Positions 44,428 to 55,272 of a stretch of DNA of 64,000 nucleotides are shown one piece after another. Origin of the DNA: Thiobacillus denitrificans (GTDB lineage: Bacteria > Pseudomonadota > Gammaproteobacteria > Burkholderiales > Thiobacillaceae); assembly GCF_001530125.1 (NCBI RefSeq), contig NZ_LDUG01000018.1:139171-203170 (forward strand). The letters run 5' to 3'. Under the pieces are notes generated by a model. That model searched no databases. It was given only the letters and a program-made list of their open reading frames with translations, and had not been told where the DNA came from. A program made the translations under genes and the position numbers. Each line of letters opens with the position of its first letter. Position 1 is the first letter of the stretch.

Positions 44428-45882
44428 TTACAAATTAGTTGGCATACGGCTGTGCCAGTCGGTGGCGCGCTGGTACTGATGGGCGACGTTGAGCATTTTC
44501 GCCTCGGAAAAATAATTGCCGACCAGCTGCAGGCCGATCGGCAGGCCTTGGGCGTCGAAGCCGCACGGCAGTGACATGCCGGGCAGCCCCGCGAGATTGG
44601 CGGGAATGGTGTAGAGGTCGTTCAGATACATCTCGACCGGGTCGCCGGATTTTTCACCCAGTTTGAACGCGGTGCCGGGCGCGGTGGGACCGAGGATGAC
44701 GTCGCAGGTCTTGAAGGCGGCGTTGAAATCGTCGGCAATCAGGCGGCGGATTTTCTGCGCCTGCAGGTAATAGGCGTCGTAATAGCCGTGCGAGAGCACA
44801 TAGGCGCCGATCAGGATGCGGCGCTTCACCTCCGCGCCGAAGCCCTGCGCGCGGGTCTTGCTATACATGTCATCGAGGTTGCCGTATTCCGGCGCGCGGT
44901 AGCCGTAGCGCACGCCGTCGAAGCGGGACAGGTTGCTGGAGGCTTCGGCCGGCGCCAGCACGTAGTAGACCGGGATCGCGAGCCGCGAATTGGCGAGCGA
45001 GATGTCCACCGTGGTGGCGCCGAGCTTTTTCAGTTCGGTAACGGCGGCTTCCACTGCGGCAGCTACTTCGCTGTTGAGGCCTGCGGCGAAGAATTCGCGC
45101 GGCAGGCCGACGCGCAGGCCGGCCAGCGGCTTGTCCAGATCGCGCGCGTAATCCTCTTTTTCGCGGTCGAGGCTGGTCGAGTCGTTGGGATCGAAGCCGG
45201 TCATCACGTTGAGCAGCAAGGCGCAGTCTTCGGCCGAGGGCGCCATCGGCCCGGCCTGGTCGAGGCTGGAGGCGAAGGCGATCATGCCGAAGCGCGACAC
45301 CAGGCCGTAGGTGGGCTTGAGGCCGGTGATGCCGCACAGCGCGGCGGGCTGGCGGATCGAGCCGCCGGTGTCGGTGCCGGTGGCCGCTGGGGCCATGCGT
45401 GCGGCCACACATGCCGCAGCGCCGCCCGACGAGCCGCCGGGCACATAGGCGGTGTTCCAGGGATTTTTCACCGCGCCGAAATAACTGGTCTCGTTGGAGG
45501 ACCCCATGGCGAACTCGTCCATGTTGGTCTTGCCCAGGCTGGGCATGCCAGCGGCCTTGAAGCGCTGGATCACGTGGGCGTCATACGGCGCGATGAAGTT
45601 GTGCAGCATCTTCGAGCCGCAGGTGGTGAGCCAGCCGTCGGTACAGAAAATGTCCTTGTGCGCGATCGGCACGCCGGTGAGCGGTCCGGCCTGGCCGGCG
45701 GCGATGAGGGCGTCGGCGGCGGCGGCCTCGGCCAGCGTCTTTTCAGCATCCACCGTGATGAAGGCGTTGATCGACGGATTCAGCGCGGCGATGCGGTCGA
45801 GGTACGCTTGTGCGAGTTCGCGGCTGGAAATTTGTTTGGCGGCCAGTTGCGCGGCGAGCGCGGAGAGGGAGGTTTCGGGCAT
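44428..45882 (-). CDS. gatA: Asp/Glu-tRNA amidotransferase subunit A
   Basis: 484 residues from the ATG at 45882. Amidase that releases ammonia from glutamine or asparagine for GatB. The Lys-Ser-Ser triad is visible in [19 protein letters not shown] and [12 protein letters not shown]. The upstream in-frame extension to 45975 is not family-like. A 158-bp leader separates it from gatC, including an inverted repeat. Confidence 0.95.
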   Translation of the reverse strand: MPETSLSALAAQLAAKQISSRELAQAYLDRIAALNPSINAFITVDAEKTLAEAAAADALIAAGQAGPLTGVPIAHKDIFCTDGWLTTCGSKMLHNFIAPYDAHVIQRFKAAGMPSLGKTNMDEFAMGSSNETSYFGAVKNPWNTAYVPGGSSGGAAACVAARMAPAATGTDTGGSIRQPAALCGITGLKPTYGLVSRFGMIAFASSLDQAGPMAPSAEDCALLLNVMTGFDPNDSTSLDREKEDYARDLDKPLAGLRVGLPREFFAAGLNSEVAAAVEAAVTELKKLGATTVDISLANSRLAIPVYYVLAPAEASSNLSRFDGVRYGYRAPEYGNLDDMYSKTRAQGFGAEVKRRILIGAYVLSHGYYDAYYLQAQKIRRLIADDFNAAFKTCDVILGPTAPGTAFKLGEKSGDPVEMYLNDLYTIPANLAGLPGMSLPCGFDAQGLPIGLQLVGNYFSEAKMLNVAHQYQRATDWHSRMPTNL

Positions 45883-45992
45883 AGCGTTATTGATTCGGTA
45901 CGACGAAGTTGGAAGCGATACGGAATTCAGGCAGCTTGCGCACCGCGGGTAACCCGCTGTGTGCTGAATCAACAACCATTAAAAACAGTTGG

Positions 45993-46043
45993 TAATTGAG
46001 GCGGCTCCAGGATTTTTGAAACATTTTCATGTGGCCTCAATTA
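45993..46043. terminator. Inverted repeat at the gatC 3' end
   Basis: TAATTGAGGC (45993-46002) pairs with GCCTCAATTA (46034-46043), a 10-bp perfect stem around a 31-base loop that overlaps the gatC stop. It could attenuate transcription into gatA or stabilise the gatC message. Confidence 0.45.
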
Positions 46044-46328
46044 TTCGATGACTTTGGGCACAAGATAGAGGCCGTTCTCGACCGCCGGGGCGATGGCCTG
46101 GAAGGCGGCATGGCGGTCGGTTTCGGTCACCACGTCGTCGCGCAGGCGCTGATAGACCTCCTGCGCGTGGGCCATCGGGCTGACGCCGCGGGTGTCGACC
46201 GCCTGCATGGCGGCGATCAGGTCGAAAATGCTGTTGAGCTGGGCCTGCGTGGCCTGCGCCTCGGCATCGCTGGTTTCGATGCGCGCAAGGCGGGCGATGC
46301 GCTTGACGTCGTCCGGGGTGAGGGACAT
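46041..46328 (-). CDS. gatC: Asp/Glu-tRNA amidotransferase subunit C
   Basis: 95 residues with the GatC pattern: [18 protein letters not shown] at the start, [17 protein letters not shown], and the tail [15 protein letters not shown]. It stabilises GatA and clamps it to GatB. First gene of the gatCAB operon, divergent from mreB (about 100 bp between starts). Confidence 0.95.
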   Translation of the reverse strand: MSLTPDDVKRIARLARIETSDAEAQATQAQLNSIFDLIAAMQAVDTRGVSPMAHAQEVYQRLRDDVVTETDRHAAFQAIAPAVENGLYLVPKVIE

Positions 46329-46366
46329 GGAAGTACCTGATGACTTACGGGAACGAAGCGCGTTAG

Positions 46367-47470
<1,104 letters not shown>

Positions 47471-47504
47471 ACGTAGCTTCCGGGACTGCGGACAGGAGTA
47501 GCTG

Positions 47505-48350
47505 ATGGCGATGCCAGGCCAACTCATGTTCGCCCGCCGGCTGGGGCCGACGGCACGTCTGTTGATCTGGCTCCTGGTCGGCGTGTCCTGTGTGGTGGCC
47601 GATGTCCGTTATCACGCACTCGAAGGCTTGCGCAGCGGGTTTTCGCTGTTGCTGCAGCCCGCGCGCGCGGCCATGCGCGCGCCCACCGACATCGCCGCCG
47701 AACTCGGCGGTTTCTTTGTCCGCCACCGTCTCCTGCAAAAAGAACGCGACACGTTGCTGATTGAGCGCGCGCAGCTGATGGTCAGCGTGAACGCCGCACA
47801 AGAGCTGGCGCGTGAAAATACCGAATTGCGGACCCTGTTGCAGCTGCAATCCCGCCCCGGCCAGCAGGTGGTGCATGCTGCCCTGCTGTATCAGGGGCAC
47901 GACTGGTTTGCCCAGCGCATCACCCTTGACCAGGGCGGCAACGCAGAGCTGCGCAGCGGCCTGCCGGTGGTCGATGCCAGCGGCCTGATGGGGCAGGTGA
48001 GCCGGGTGTATCCGGGGTCGAGCGAAGTTACGCTGGTGAGCAGCCCGCAGCAGCTGACGCCGGTGATGGTCGAGCGCACCGGCCAGCGCGGGCTGGCCGC
48101 CGGCAGCGGACAGGGCCAGATGGAACTGCGCTACATGCCGGCGCAAACCGACATCCGGGCGGGCGACCGTTTGCTGACATCGGGCATAGACCGGGTGTAT
48201 CCGGCCGGCATTCCGGTGGCGCGCGTCAGCCGGGTTTCCCGTTCGCAATCCAGCCCCTATCTGCGGGTGGAAAGCCTGCCGCTGGCGGGTCTTGATCGTT
48301 CGCGCGCCGTGCTGGTGTTGATCGCCGAACCACAGGTGGCCACGCCATGA
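47505..48350 (+). CDS. mreC: Rod-shape-determining protein MreC
   Basis: 281 residues. One membrane helix (about 18-36), a coiled coil (KERDTLLIERAQLMVSVNAAQ), then the double beta-barrel core (GLPVVDASGLMGQVSRVYPGSS, then LLTSGIDRVYPAGIPVARV). It links MreB to periplasmic wall synthases. Overlaps mreD by four bases. Confidence 0.95.
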   Translation: MAMPGQLMFARRLGPTARLLIWLLVGVSCVVADVRYHALEGLRSGFSLLLQPARAAMRAPTDIAAELGGFFVRHRLLQKERDTLLIERAQLMVSVNAAQELARENTELRTLLQLQSRPGQQVVHAALLYQGHDWFAQRITLDQGGNAELRSGLPVVDASGLMGQVSRVYPGSSEVTLVSSPQQLTPVMVERTGQRGLAAGSGQGQMELRYMPAQTDIRAGDRLLTSGIDRVYPAGIPVARVSRVSRSQSSPYLRVESLPLAGLDRSRAVLVLIAEPQVATP

Positions 48351-48844
48351 ATGTGGCGACTGAAACGGGCAACTGGCGCCGCATCCTCGGCAGCCTGACC
48401 CTGGCAGTGCTGCTGGAGCAGTTGCCGTGGTCGGGCTGGGCACTGGCCCTGCGGCCGGATTTCGTGCTGGTCGGCGTGCTGTTCTGGACCCTGCATCAGC
48501 CCGCACGCATCAGTTTCGGTGCGGCGTTTTTCCTCGGCCTGCTGGCCGATTTCCAGGACGGTGCGGTGTTTGGCCAGCATGCCATCGCCTATGTGATCGG
48601 CGTGTACCTGGTGCTGTTTCTGCGCCTGCGACTGCTGCAGTTCGATCCGTTTCGCCAGGCCGCGCAGCTGTTCCCCATTTTGCTGACGGTACAGCTGGTG
48701 GTGCTGCTGGTTGGCTGGCTGGCGGTCAATCCACCAGCGGGGCTGGCCATGCTGCTGCCGGTGTTGAGCAGCACTGCGCTGTGGTATCTGATTGCCCTGT
48801 TCGTGCGGCTGTGGCATGGCAAGGGCATGCAGGACCGGGCCTGA
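48347..48844 (+). CDS. mreD: Rod-shape-determining protein MreD
   Basis: 165 residues with five to six membrane helices and the MreD pattern (LPWSGWALALRPDFVLVGVLFW; AFFLGLLADFQDGAVFGQHA, both read in parts). Part of the elongasome. Between mreC (4-bp overlap) and mrdA. Confidence 0.93.
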   Translation: MNVATETGNWRRILGSLTLAVLLEQLPWSGWALALRPDFVLVGVLFWTLHQPARISFGAAFFLGLLADFQDGAVFGQHAIAYVIGVYLVLFLRLRLLQFDPFRQAAQLFPILLTVQLVVLLVGWLAVNPPAGLAMLLPVLSSTALWYLIALFVRLWHGKGMQDRA

Positions 48845-48850
48845 TTCTGA

Positions 48851-50737
48851 ATGAATTTCGTCACGCAACTGAAGAACCTGGATCGTGAGCTGGCCCATTT
48901 TCACGGCCGGCTGAAGGTGGGCGCGGCCTTCGTCGCGCTGCTGGCGACCGCGCTGCTGGCGCGCGGGTATTATCTGCAGATCGTGCAGCACGAGCACTAC
49001 ATCCAGCGCGCCGAAAGCAACCGCATTTCGCGGGTGCCCACCGCGCCCAACCGCGGGCTGATCCTCGACCGCAATGAGCGCATCCTGGCGGAAAATTATT
49101 CGGCCTATACGCTGGAGCTGACGCGGACCGACAATCTGGAAGCCACGCTGGCCGAGATAGGCACGCTGATCGAGATCACGCCGGGGCAGTTGCGGCGTTT
49201 TCGCCGCTTATTGAGCGAATCGCACGAGTTCGAAACCGTGCCGCTAAAAAGCAAGCTGACCGATGAAGAAGTAGCGATCATCGCCGCCAACCGCTATCGC
49301 CTGCCGGGGATGGAAGTGAAGGCGCGGCTGTTTCGCAACTATCAGGCCGGGCCCGGCATGGCGCATGTGCTGGGGTTCATCGGCCGCATCAACGATCGCG
49401 ACCTGAAACAGCTGCGCGACGACGGCCGCGAACAAAACTATAAGGGCAGCGCCCACATCGGCAAGACCGGGCTGGAGCAGAGTTATGAAACCCTGCTGCA
49501 CGGCCGCACCGGGTTCGACCAGATGGAGACCGATGCCAGCGGCCGCGCGGTGCGCATGTTGTCGCGGATTCCGCCGGTGCCGGGCAAGGATTTGCGCCTG
49601 CATCTCGACGCGGAGCTGCAGGCGGTCGCTGAACATGCGTTCGGCGATTACCTCGGCGGGTTGGTGGCGCTTGACCCCAACACCGGCGGGGTGCTGGCGC
49701 TGGTCTCCAAGCCCGGATTCGATCCCAACCTGTTCGTCGACGGCATTGATCCGGAAACCTGGAAGTCGCTCAACGAGTCGCCGGACCGGCCGATGGTGAA
49801 CCGCGTCCTGCGCGGAATCTATCCGCCGGGATCGACGATCAAGCCGTTCATGGCGCTGGCCGGCCTCGAACTGGGGCTGCGCAAACCGTCGGACAGCATC
49901 AACGACCCCGGTTTTTACAGCCTGCCCAACAGCAGCCATCAGTACCGCGACTGGAAACGCGGCGGGCATGGTGTCGTCGATCTGCGCCGATCCATTTCCC
50001 AGTCGTGCGATGTCTACTATTACCGGCTGGCGGTGGACATGGGTATCGATCGCATGCACGATTACCTGGCGCAGTTCGGCCTGGGTGAGAAAACCGGGAT
50101 CGACCTGGACGGCGAGTCATCCGGACTGCTGCCCTCGCGCGACTGGAAACAGCGCCGCTTCAAGCAGACCTGGTATCCCGGCGAGACGGTGATTGCCGGT
50201 ATTGGTCAGGGCTATCACTTGACCACCCCGCTGCAACTGGCGGTGGCGGCGGCCATGCTGGCCAATGGCGGCATGCGGGTCGAGCCGCGCCTGGTGCAGG
50301 CGGTGCGCGACCCGCTTTCCCACGCCTGGCAGCCGCAGCCGGGTGGCGCGCGCGTCCAGATGGCGATTGCTCCGGACCACCTCGCTGTGGTGCGCGAGGG
50401 CTTGATGGACGTAATGCGTCCGGGCGGTACCGCGGCCAGATCAGCGGCCGGTGCCCCTTATACCATCGCCGGAAAGACCGGCACCGCGCAAGTGGTTGGC
50501 ATCAAGCAGGGCGCAAGCTACGACGCCAGCCAGCTGGCGCGGAAGCATCGCGACCATGCGTTGTTCATTGCCTATGCGCCGGCCGAGAATCCCACCATCG
50601 CGGTGGCGGTGATGGTGGAAAACGGCGCCTCGGGCAGCGGCGTCGCGGCACCGATCGCGCGCGCGGTATTCGATTATTACCTGACCGGGAAGCATCCCGG
50701 CAATATGAAACTGGAGGCCGACAATGCCGCGGACTAG
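48851..50737 (+). CDS. mrdA: Penicillin-binding protein 2 (peptidoglycan transpeptidase)
   Basis: 628 residues. N-terminal membrane helix (about 22-42), pedestal domain (about 60-240, RGLILDRNERILAENYSAY), and a transpeptidase with all catalytic motifs: STIK in PPGSTIKPFMAL, S-x-D/N in SQSCDVYYY, and KTG in AGKTGTAQV. Crosslinks new wall in the elongasome with RodA. Its end overlaps rodA by 14 bases. Confidence 0.96.
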   Translation: MNFVTQLKNLDRELAHFHGRLKVGAAFVALLATALLARGYYLQIVQHEHYIQRAESNRISRVPTAPNRGLILDRNERILAENYSAYTLELTRTDNLEATLAEIGTLIEITPGQLRRFRRLLSESHEFETVPLKSKLTDEEVAIIAANRYRLPGMEVKARLFRNYQAGPGMAHVLGFIGRINDRDLKQLRDDGREQNYKGSAHIGKTGLEQSYETLLHGRTGFDQMETDASGRAVRMLSRIPPVPGKDLRLHLDAELQAVAEHAFGDYLGGLVALDPNTGGVLALVSKPGFDPNLFVDGIDPETWKSLNESPDRPMVNRVLRGIYPPGSTIKPFMALAGLELGLRKPSDSINDPGFYSLPNSSHQYRDWKRGGHGVVDLRRSISQSCDVYYYRLAVDMGIDRMHDYLAQFGLGEKTGIDLDGESSGLLPSRDWKQRRFKQTWYPGETVIAGIGQGYHLTTPLQLAVAAAMLANGGMRVEPRLVQAVRDPLSHAWQPQPGGARVQMAIAPDHLAVVREGLMDVMRPGGTAARSAAGAPYTIAGKTGTAQVVGIKQGASYDASQLARKHRDHALFIAYAPAENPTIAVAVMVENGASGSGVAAPIARAVFDYYLTGKHPGNMKLEADNAAD

Positions 50738-51824
50738 CCACTGGATCGTGCGCAGGCTGAGCCATCTCGACGGCATTCTGCTGATCCTGGTGCTCGTGTT
50801 GCTGGGCATTAGCCTGGCGGTGGTGGCGAGCGCTTCGGGGCAGAGCCCGGCGCGCATCAGCGGCCACCTGATCAACATCGGACTGGCGCTGGGGGTGATG
50901 GGGGTGATGGCCAATGTGCCGCCGCATCTGTTGTCCAGGGTGGGGCCGCCCTTGTTTGTTGCGGGCGTGGTGCTGCTGATTGGGGTGGCGCTGTTCGGCG
51001 AGGTCCGCAACGGCTCGCGGCGCTGGCTGAATTTGGGCTTCATGGCGTTTCAGCCGTCGGAACTGCTGAAGCTGGCACTGCCCATGACGCTGGCCTGGTA
51101 TTTCCAGCGCAACGAGGCGGTGTTGCGCGCAAAGCACTTCCTGGTTGGCGGCGTGTTGCTGCTGGTGCCGTTTCTGCTGATCCTGCGCCAGCCCGATCTG
51201 GGCACCGCAATGATGCTCGGTGCTTCGGGTTTCTATCTGCTGTTCTTCGCCGGCCTGCCGTGGAAAGTCATTCTCGGCGGCGGCGCCCTGGGGGCAGCCG
51301 GCCTGCCGGTAGTGTGGAGCTTGATGCACGACTACCAGCAGCGCCGCGTGCTGACCCTGTTCGACCCCTCGTCCGACCCGCTGGGCGCCGGCTACCATAT
51401 CATTCAGTCCACCATCGCGATCGGCTCGGGCGGGCTGTTCGGCAAGGGCTGGATGCAGGGCACGCAGAGCCAGCTCGACTTCATTCCGGAGCAGACAACC
51501 GACTTTGTATTTGCCGTGTTCGGCGAGGAATTCGGCTACGTCGGCGTAATTCTGTTAATCGGGCTGTATCTGGCCATTGTCGCCCGTGGCCTCGTCATCG
51601 CGGCGCGGGCGCCGACGCTGTTCGGCCGGCTGATGGCGGCCACGCTGAGCCTCAATCTGTTCACCTATGCGTTCGTCAATATGGGCATGGTGTCGGGCAT
51701 TCTGCCGGTAGTCGGCGTGCCGTTGCCGCTGATGAGCTATGGCGGCACCTCGATGATCACGCTGCTGCTGGGCATGGGCATCCTGATGAGTGTGGCAACG
51801 CATCGCCAGCTTAATAAATCGTGA
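50724..51824 (+). CDS. rodA: Peptidoglycan glycosyltransferase RodA
   Basis: 366 residues, ten membrane helices, SEDS family. Motifs include GSRRWLNLGFMAFQPSELLK, then FLLILRQPDLGTAMML, PSSDPLGAGYHIIQS, the FIPEQTTDFVFAVFGEEFGY loop and GMVSGILPVVGVPLPLMSYG. Polymerises glycan strands from lipid II with PBP2. Confidence 0.96.
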   Translation: MPRTSHWIVRRLSHLDGILLILVLVLLGISLAVVASASGQSPARISGHLINIGLALGVMGVMANVPPHLLSRVGPPLFVAGVVLLIGVALFGEVRNGSRRWLNLGFMAFQPSELLKLALPMTLAWYFQRNEAVLRAKHFLVGGVLLLVPFLLILRQPDLGTAMMLGASGFYLLFFAGLPWKVILGGGALGAAGLPVVWSLMHDYQQRRVLTLFDPSSDPLGAGYHIIQSTIAIGSGGLFGKGWMQGTQSQLDFIPEQTTDFVFAVFGEEFGYVGVILLIGLYLAIVARGLVIAARAPTLFGRLMAATLSLNLFTYAFVNMGMVSGILPVVGVPLPLMSYGGTSMITLLLGMGILMSVATHRQLNKS

Positions 51825-51841
51825 CGCGATAAAATGCAGTC

Positions 51842-52666
51842 ATGAAAACGATCCTGATTCTGGGCATGGCCGCCGCCCTGGCGCTTGCCGGCTGCGGCAG
51901 CAGCCCATCCACTCCCACCAAGCCTGCGCCCGCCACGACGGCTAAAGGCGGCGGCTACTACCTCGACGACGGTCCCGAGGCCAACCCACCGGCAAACCTG
52001 GATGCCGTTGCCGACGCGGTGCCGCGCGACGAGCCGCTGCACCGCTTTGCCAACCGACCCTACGTCGCGCTCGGCAAACCCTATACGCCGAAAACCGAGC
52101 GCCTCGCGCATCGTGAAGAAGGCCTGGCCTCGTGGTACGGCAAACGCTTCCATGGCAAAAAAACCGCGTCGGGCGAGGTCTACGACATGTATGCCATGAC
52201 CGCCGCGCATCCTACCCTGCCGCTTCCAAGTTACGCACGGGTCACTGCGCTCGACAGCGGAAAATCCGTGGTGGTGCGCATCAATGACCGCGGCCCGTTC
52301 CACGGCGAGCGTGTCATCGACCTGTCGTATATCGCGGCCCACAAGCTGGGTTATCTGCAGCGTGGCAGTACGCGGGTGCGGGTGGAAAGTCTCGACCCCA
52401 CCGCCTATGACACGCGGGGCGAGGCGTTGATTGAAGGGGTTTATCTGCAGGTGGGCGCGTTTTCACGCGCCGACAATGCGCAGCAACTGCTCGCCCGCCT
52501 GACGCACGCACTCGAACTCGACCCCAGCAGTAGCCGCGTGGTGCTCAACGACAAGCTGCACCGCGTGCAGCTCGGGCCCTATCCAAGCGACGACGCCGCG
52601 CATGCGGCTCGCGCGCGGGTGCGGGAACGTCTCGACCTGGATGCAGTCTTAGTCAGACGCGATTGA
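51842..52666 (+). CDS. rlpA: RlpA-type septal-ring lipoprotein (lytic transglycosylase-like) with SPOR
   Basis: 274 residues. Lipobox LALAGC. DPBB core (about 95-185): EGLASWYGKRFHGKKTASGE, MYAMTAAHPTLPLPSYARV, INDRGPFHGERVIDLS. The catalytic-type Asp is present in NDRGPF. A SPOR domain (about 195-270) that binds denuded glycan ends follows: GVYLQVGAFSRADNAQQLL. Outer-membrane lipoprotein acting on septal wall. Confidence 0.92.
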   Translation: MKTILILGMAAALALAGCGSSPSTPTKPAPATTAKGGGYYLDDGPEANPPANLDAVADAVPRDEPLHRFANRPYVALGKPYTPKTERLAHREEGLASWYGKRFHGKKTASGEVYDMYAMTAAHPTLPLPSYARVTALDSGKSVVVRINDRGPFHGERVIDLSYIAAHKLGYLQRGSTRVRVESLDPTAYDTRGEALIEGVYLQVGAFSRADNAQQLLARLTHALELDPSSSRVVLNDKLHRVQLGPYPSDDAAHAARARVRERLDLDAVLVRRD

Positions 52667-52688
52667 TTAACTGGTAAAAAGCAGTTAA

Positions 52689-52952
52689 CCACAGAGACAC
52701 AGAGACACAGAGACACAGAGAAAACAATAGGCTGCAGGAAGTCTTGCCATCCCCTACCGGCGAATGAAAAGTATAGGGGATTCTATAAATGCCCGTTTTG
52801 TCATTGCGAGCGAAGCGCGGCAATCCAGCGCATTGATTAAGCGGGTATTTCTTGATCGCCGCGTCGCTACGCTCCTCGCGATGACAATTGATAGAAGTGC
52901 CCTATAGGAGTTTCCCCTTGTTTTTCAACTCTGTGTCTCTGTGCCTCTGTGG
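52689..52952. repeat. ACAGAGAC inverted-repeat element 4, with a nested CATTGCGAG pair
   Basis: Left arm CCACAGAGACACAGAGACAC (from 52689, four units), right arm CTCTGTGTCTCTGTGCCTCT (52929 to 52952). Between them, TCATTGCGAGCGAAGCGCGG (52801) and its inverted partner CGTCGCTACGCTCCTCGCGA (52862-52881) form a second pair. The 324-bp gap upstream of the dacA-like gene holds no other feature. Confidence 0.85.
52801..52886. repeat. CATTGCGAG...CTCGCGATG inverted pair
   Basis: Inverted copies around a ~40-bp spacer, nested within ACAGAGAC element 4; a common proteobacterial intergenic repeat. The outer flanks also repeat in inverted form (TATAGGGGATTCTAT at ~52774 and CCCTATAGGAG at ~52901). Confidence 0.75.
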
Positions 52953-52990
52953 TGTACGAACTAAGATTTTTTAAGATTTAAGGGCAATGC

Positions 52991-54106
52991 ATGAAGATTT
53001 TATGGTTGGGGCTGGCGCTCCTGTTTTCCGCATCGGCCTGGGCGGCGCCTGCCGGCATCATGGCGCGCGCCTGGGTGGTGATCGACCAGACCAGTGGACG
53101 TGAACTGGCCGCGTATCAGGCCGATTTGCCGCTGGCGCCGGCTTCGCTGACCCAGCTGATGACGGCTTACGTGCTGTTGGGCGACATCCGCAAGAACAAG
53201 CTGAGTCTGGGCGAGACGCTGACCGTGCCGGAAGCCGCCACCGAGACTGATGGTGCGCGCGTGTTTCTCAAGACGGGCGATCAGGTGAGCGTCGACACCC
53301 TGTTGCAGGCGATGCTGGTGCAGTCGGCCAGCGACGCCACGCTCACGCTGGTGACGGCGACCGACGGCAGCGAGGCGGCGTTTGTCGGACGCATGAACCG
53401 CGAAGCCAAGCGGCTTGGCATGACCAAAAGCCGTTTCATGAACGCCACCGGATTGACTGAACCGGGGCACGAATCGAGCGCCCGCGACCTCGCCCTGCTG
53501 TCGCGTGCGCTATTGCGCGATTTTCCCGAGCGGCAGGATTTTTTCGCGCAAAAGGAACTGGCCGTCAAGGGCGTCACGTATTACAACGGCAATCGTCTGC
53601 TGTGGCGCGACAGCACGGTGAATGGCCTCAAGGTCGGGCGCACCGCCCAGGCCGGCTACTGCATGGCGGCATCGGCCCAACGGGGCGACCAGCAACGCAT
53701 CGCGGTGGTGCTCGGCGGGCGAAACGACGCGCAGCGCACCCAGGACGCGCTGCGCTTGCTGAATTACGGTTTCGAGAATTTCGACAGCGTGCGGCTTTAC
53801 CGCGCGCAGCAGCCGGTCAAGGTGGCGCCCCTCTACCGCGGCGCGCGTGCGACGGTGGGCATGGGGTTTGCACAGGATTTCCATTTGCTGGTGCCGCGCG
53901 GCAGTGCGTCGCGCGTCAAGGCCGAAGTCATCACCCAGCAGCCGATCGTGGCGCCGGTGCGCCGCGGTCAGCGCATAGGCGCGCTGCGGCTCACGCTCGA
54001 CGGCAAGCCGATCGGCGACTATCCGCTGGTCGCGCTGCACGACGTCGCCGTGGCCGGCATCTTCGGCCGCGGCTGGGATTCGATCCGGCTTTTCTTCGGC
54101 CGGTGA
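52991..54106 (+). CDS. PBP5-like D-alanyl-D-alanine carboxypeptidase homologue with all three catalytic motifs changed
   Basis: 371 residues, the size of DacA/DacC, with a signal peptide (LALLFSASAWA) and the usual C-terminal beta domain and membrane-binding amphipathic helix (FGRGWDSIRLFFG). The family's catalytic set is altered: SxxK reads SLTQ (Ser52, Gln55 in place of Lys), SGN reads SAS (112-114), and KTG reads KVG (Lys214). The rest of the PBP5 pattern is kept (FLKTGDQVSVDTLLQAMLVQ, MTKSRFMNATGL, RDLALLSRALL). Without the general-base Lys it is unlikely to have DD-peptidase activity; it may be a scaffold, regulator or substrate trap in the elongasome. Its stop overlaps the transaminase start. 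Position in the mrd-rlpA-dac-dat cluster is the standard site for active DacA. Confidence 0.9.
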   Translation: MKILWLGLALLFSASAWAAPAGIMARAWVVIDQTSGRELAAYQADLPLAPASLTQLMTAYVLLGDIRKNKLSLGETLTVPEAATETDGARVFLKTGDQVSVDTLLQAMLVQSASDATLTLVTATDGSEAAFVGRMNREAKRLGMTKSRFMNATGLTEPGHESSARDLALLSRALLRDFPERQDFFAQKELAVKGVTYYNGNRLLWRDSTVNGLKVGRTAQAGYCMAASAQRGDQQRIAVVLGGRNDAQRTQDALRLLNYGFENFDSVRLYRAQQPVKVAPLYRGARATVGMGFAQDFHLLVPRGSASRVKAEVITQQPIVAPVRRGQRIGALRLTLDGKPIGDYPLVALHDVAVAGIFGRGWDSIRLFFGR

Positions 54107-54951
54107 GCGTTTATCTCAACGGACAGTTTCTGCCGCTTGCCGAAGCGAAGGTTTCGGTGCTTGACCGCGGCTTCATCTTCGGCGACGGGGTGTATGAGCT
54201 GGTGCCGGTGTACTCGAAAAAGCCGTTCCGGCTCGACGAACACCTGCGCCGCCTGCAGGGCAGCCTCGACGGCATCCGCCTCGCCAATCCGCATGCGACA
54301 GACGAGTGGCGCGAACTAATCCTGCGATTGATCGACCTGCAGGACTTCGCCGACCAGTCGCTCTACCTCCAGGTGACCCGAGGCGTCGCGTCGCGCGACC
54401 ATGCGTTTCCAAAAGGGGTGCCGCCCACGGTCTTCATGTTCGCGCAGCCACTGGTGACGGCCACCCCCGCGCAAAAGGCCGCCGGCGTGTGCGCGGTCAG
54501 CGCCGTCGACAACCGCTGGTTGCGCTGCAACATCAAGGCTATCTCGCTCCTGGCCAACATCCTGCTGCGCCAGCAGGCGGTCGACGTCGACTGCGCCGAG
54601 ACCGTGATGCTGCGCGACGGCTTTTTGACCGAGGGCGCGGCGAGCAATATCTTCGTGGTGAAGGATGGCGTGCTGCGGGCGCCGCCGCCGTCGAACCTGA
54701 TGCTGACCGGTGTCACCTACGACGTGGTGCTGGAGCTTGCCGCGGCGAATGGCATTCCGCACGAGGTGCGGGCGATTACCGAGGCCGAGGTGCGTGTCGC
54801 CGACGAGCTGTGGATGACCTCGTCGACCAAGGAAATCATGGCCATCGTGAAACTCGACGGTGCGCCGGTCGGCGCCGGCGTGCCGGGGCCGCTGGCGCAG
54901 CGGATGGATGGCCTGTATCAAACCTTCAAGCAGCAGGTGATGCGCGCATGA
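54103..54951 (+). CDS. dat: D-amino-acid transaminase (fold-type IV PLP enzyme)
   Basis: 282 residues from a GTG start overlapping the previous stop. Likely makes D-Glu or D-Ala for peptidoglycan. Features: YLNGQFLPLAEAKVSVLDRGF, EAHLRRLQ-like EHLRRLQGSLDGI, the PLP Lys in LRCNIKAISLL, and LTEGAASNIFVV. Cytoplasmic. Branched-chain or aminodeoxychorismate specificity is possible but its position in a wall operon favours the D-amino-acid role. Confidence 0.85.
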   Translation: MSVYLNGQFLPLAEAKVSVLDRGFIFGDGVYELVPVYSKKPFRLDEHLRRLQGSLDGIRLANPHATDEWRELILRLIDLQDFADQSLYLQVTRGVASRDHAFPKGVPPTVFMFAQPLVTATPAQKAAGVCAVSAVDNRWLRCNIKAISLLANILLRQQAVDVDCAETVMLRDGFLTEGAASNIFVVKDGVLRAPPPSNLMLTGVTYDVVLELAAANGIPHEVRAITEAEVRVADELWMTSSTKEIMAIVKLDGAPVGAGVPGPLAQRMDGLYQTFKQQVMRA

Positions 54952-54958
54952 GGTGCTT

Positions 54959-55225
54959 ATGAGTGAAGAAGAGACCCTACTGGTATTTCCGACCGACTTC
55001 CCGATCAAGATCATGGGCGAGCGGCGCGATGACTTCGCGCAGACCATGGTTGAACTGGTGCAGCGTCACGCCCCCGACTTTGTGGCCGAGACCGTCGAAA
55101 TGCGGGCATCCAGCGGCGGCAACTACCTGTCGGTGACCTGCGTGGTGCGCGCCACCTCGAAGGCGCAGCTCGATGCGCTGTATCGTGAGATCACCGCGCA
55201 TCCGTGGGTGAAGATGGCGTTGTGA
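54959..55225 (+). CDS. ybeD: YbeD family protein (DUF493)
   Basis: 88 residues from the ATG at 54959, with GAGG six bases upstream; a GTG at 54953 is an alternative. The DUF493 pattern is present: [22 protein letters not shown], the [12 protein letters not shown] strand, and the closing [16 protein letters not shown] small ferredoxin-like-fold protein with regulatory roles; it commonly precedes lipB. Overlaps lipB by four bases. Confidence 0.93.
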   Translation: MSEEETLLVFPTDFPIKIMGERRDDFAQTMVELVQRHAPDFVAETVEMRASSGGNYLSVTCVVRATSKAQLDALYREITAHPWVKMAL

Positions 55226-55272
55226 CCGGAGAGCTGAGAGTAGAGAGCGGAGAGCCGAGAGCGGCGGGCGGG
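55222..55272 (+). repeat. GGAGAGCGG-type repeat encoding the LipB N-terminus
   Basis: Purine-rich run (GAGAGCTGAGAGTAGAGAGC, GGAGAGCCGAGAGCGG) like that at 34522-34561 before ampG. It lies in the start region of lipB and forms its N-terminal extension. Confidence 0.6.
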
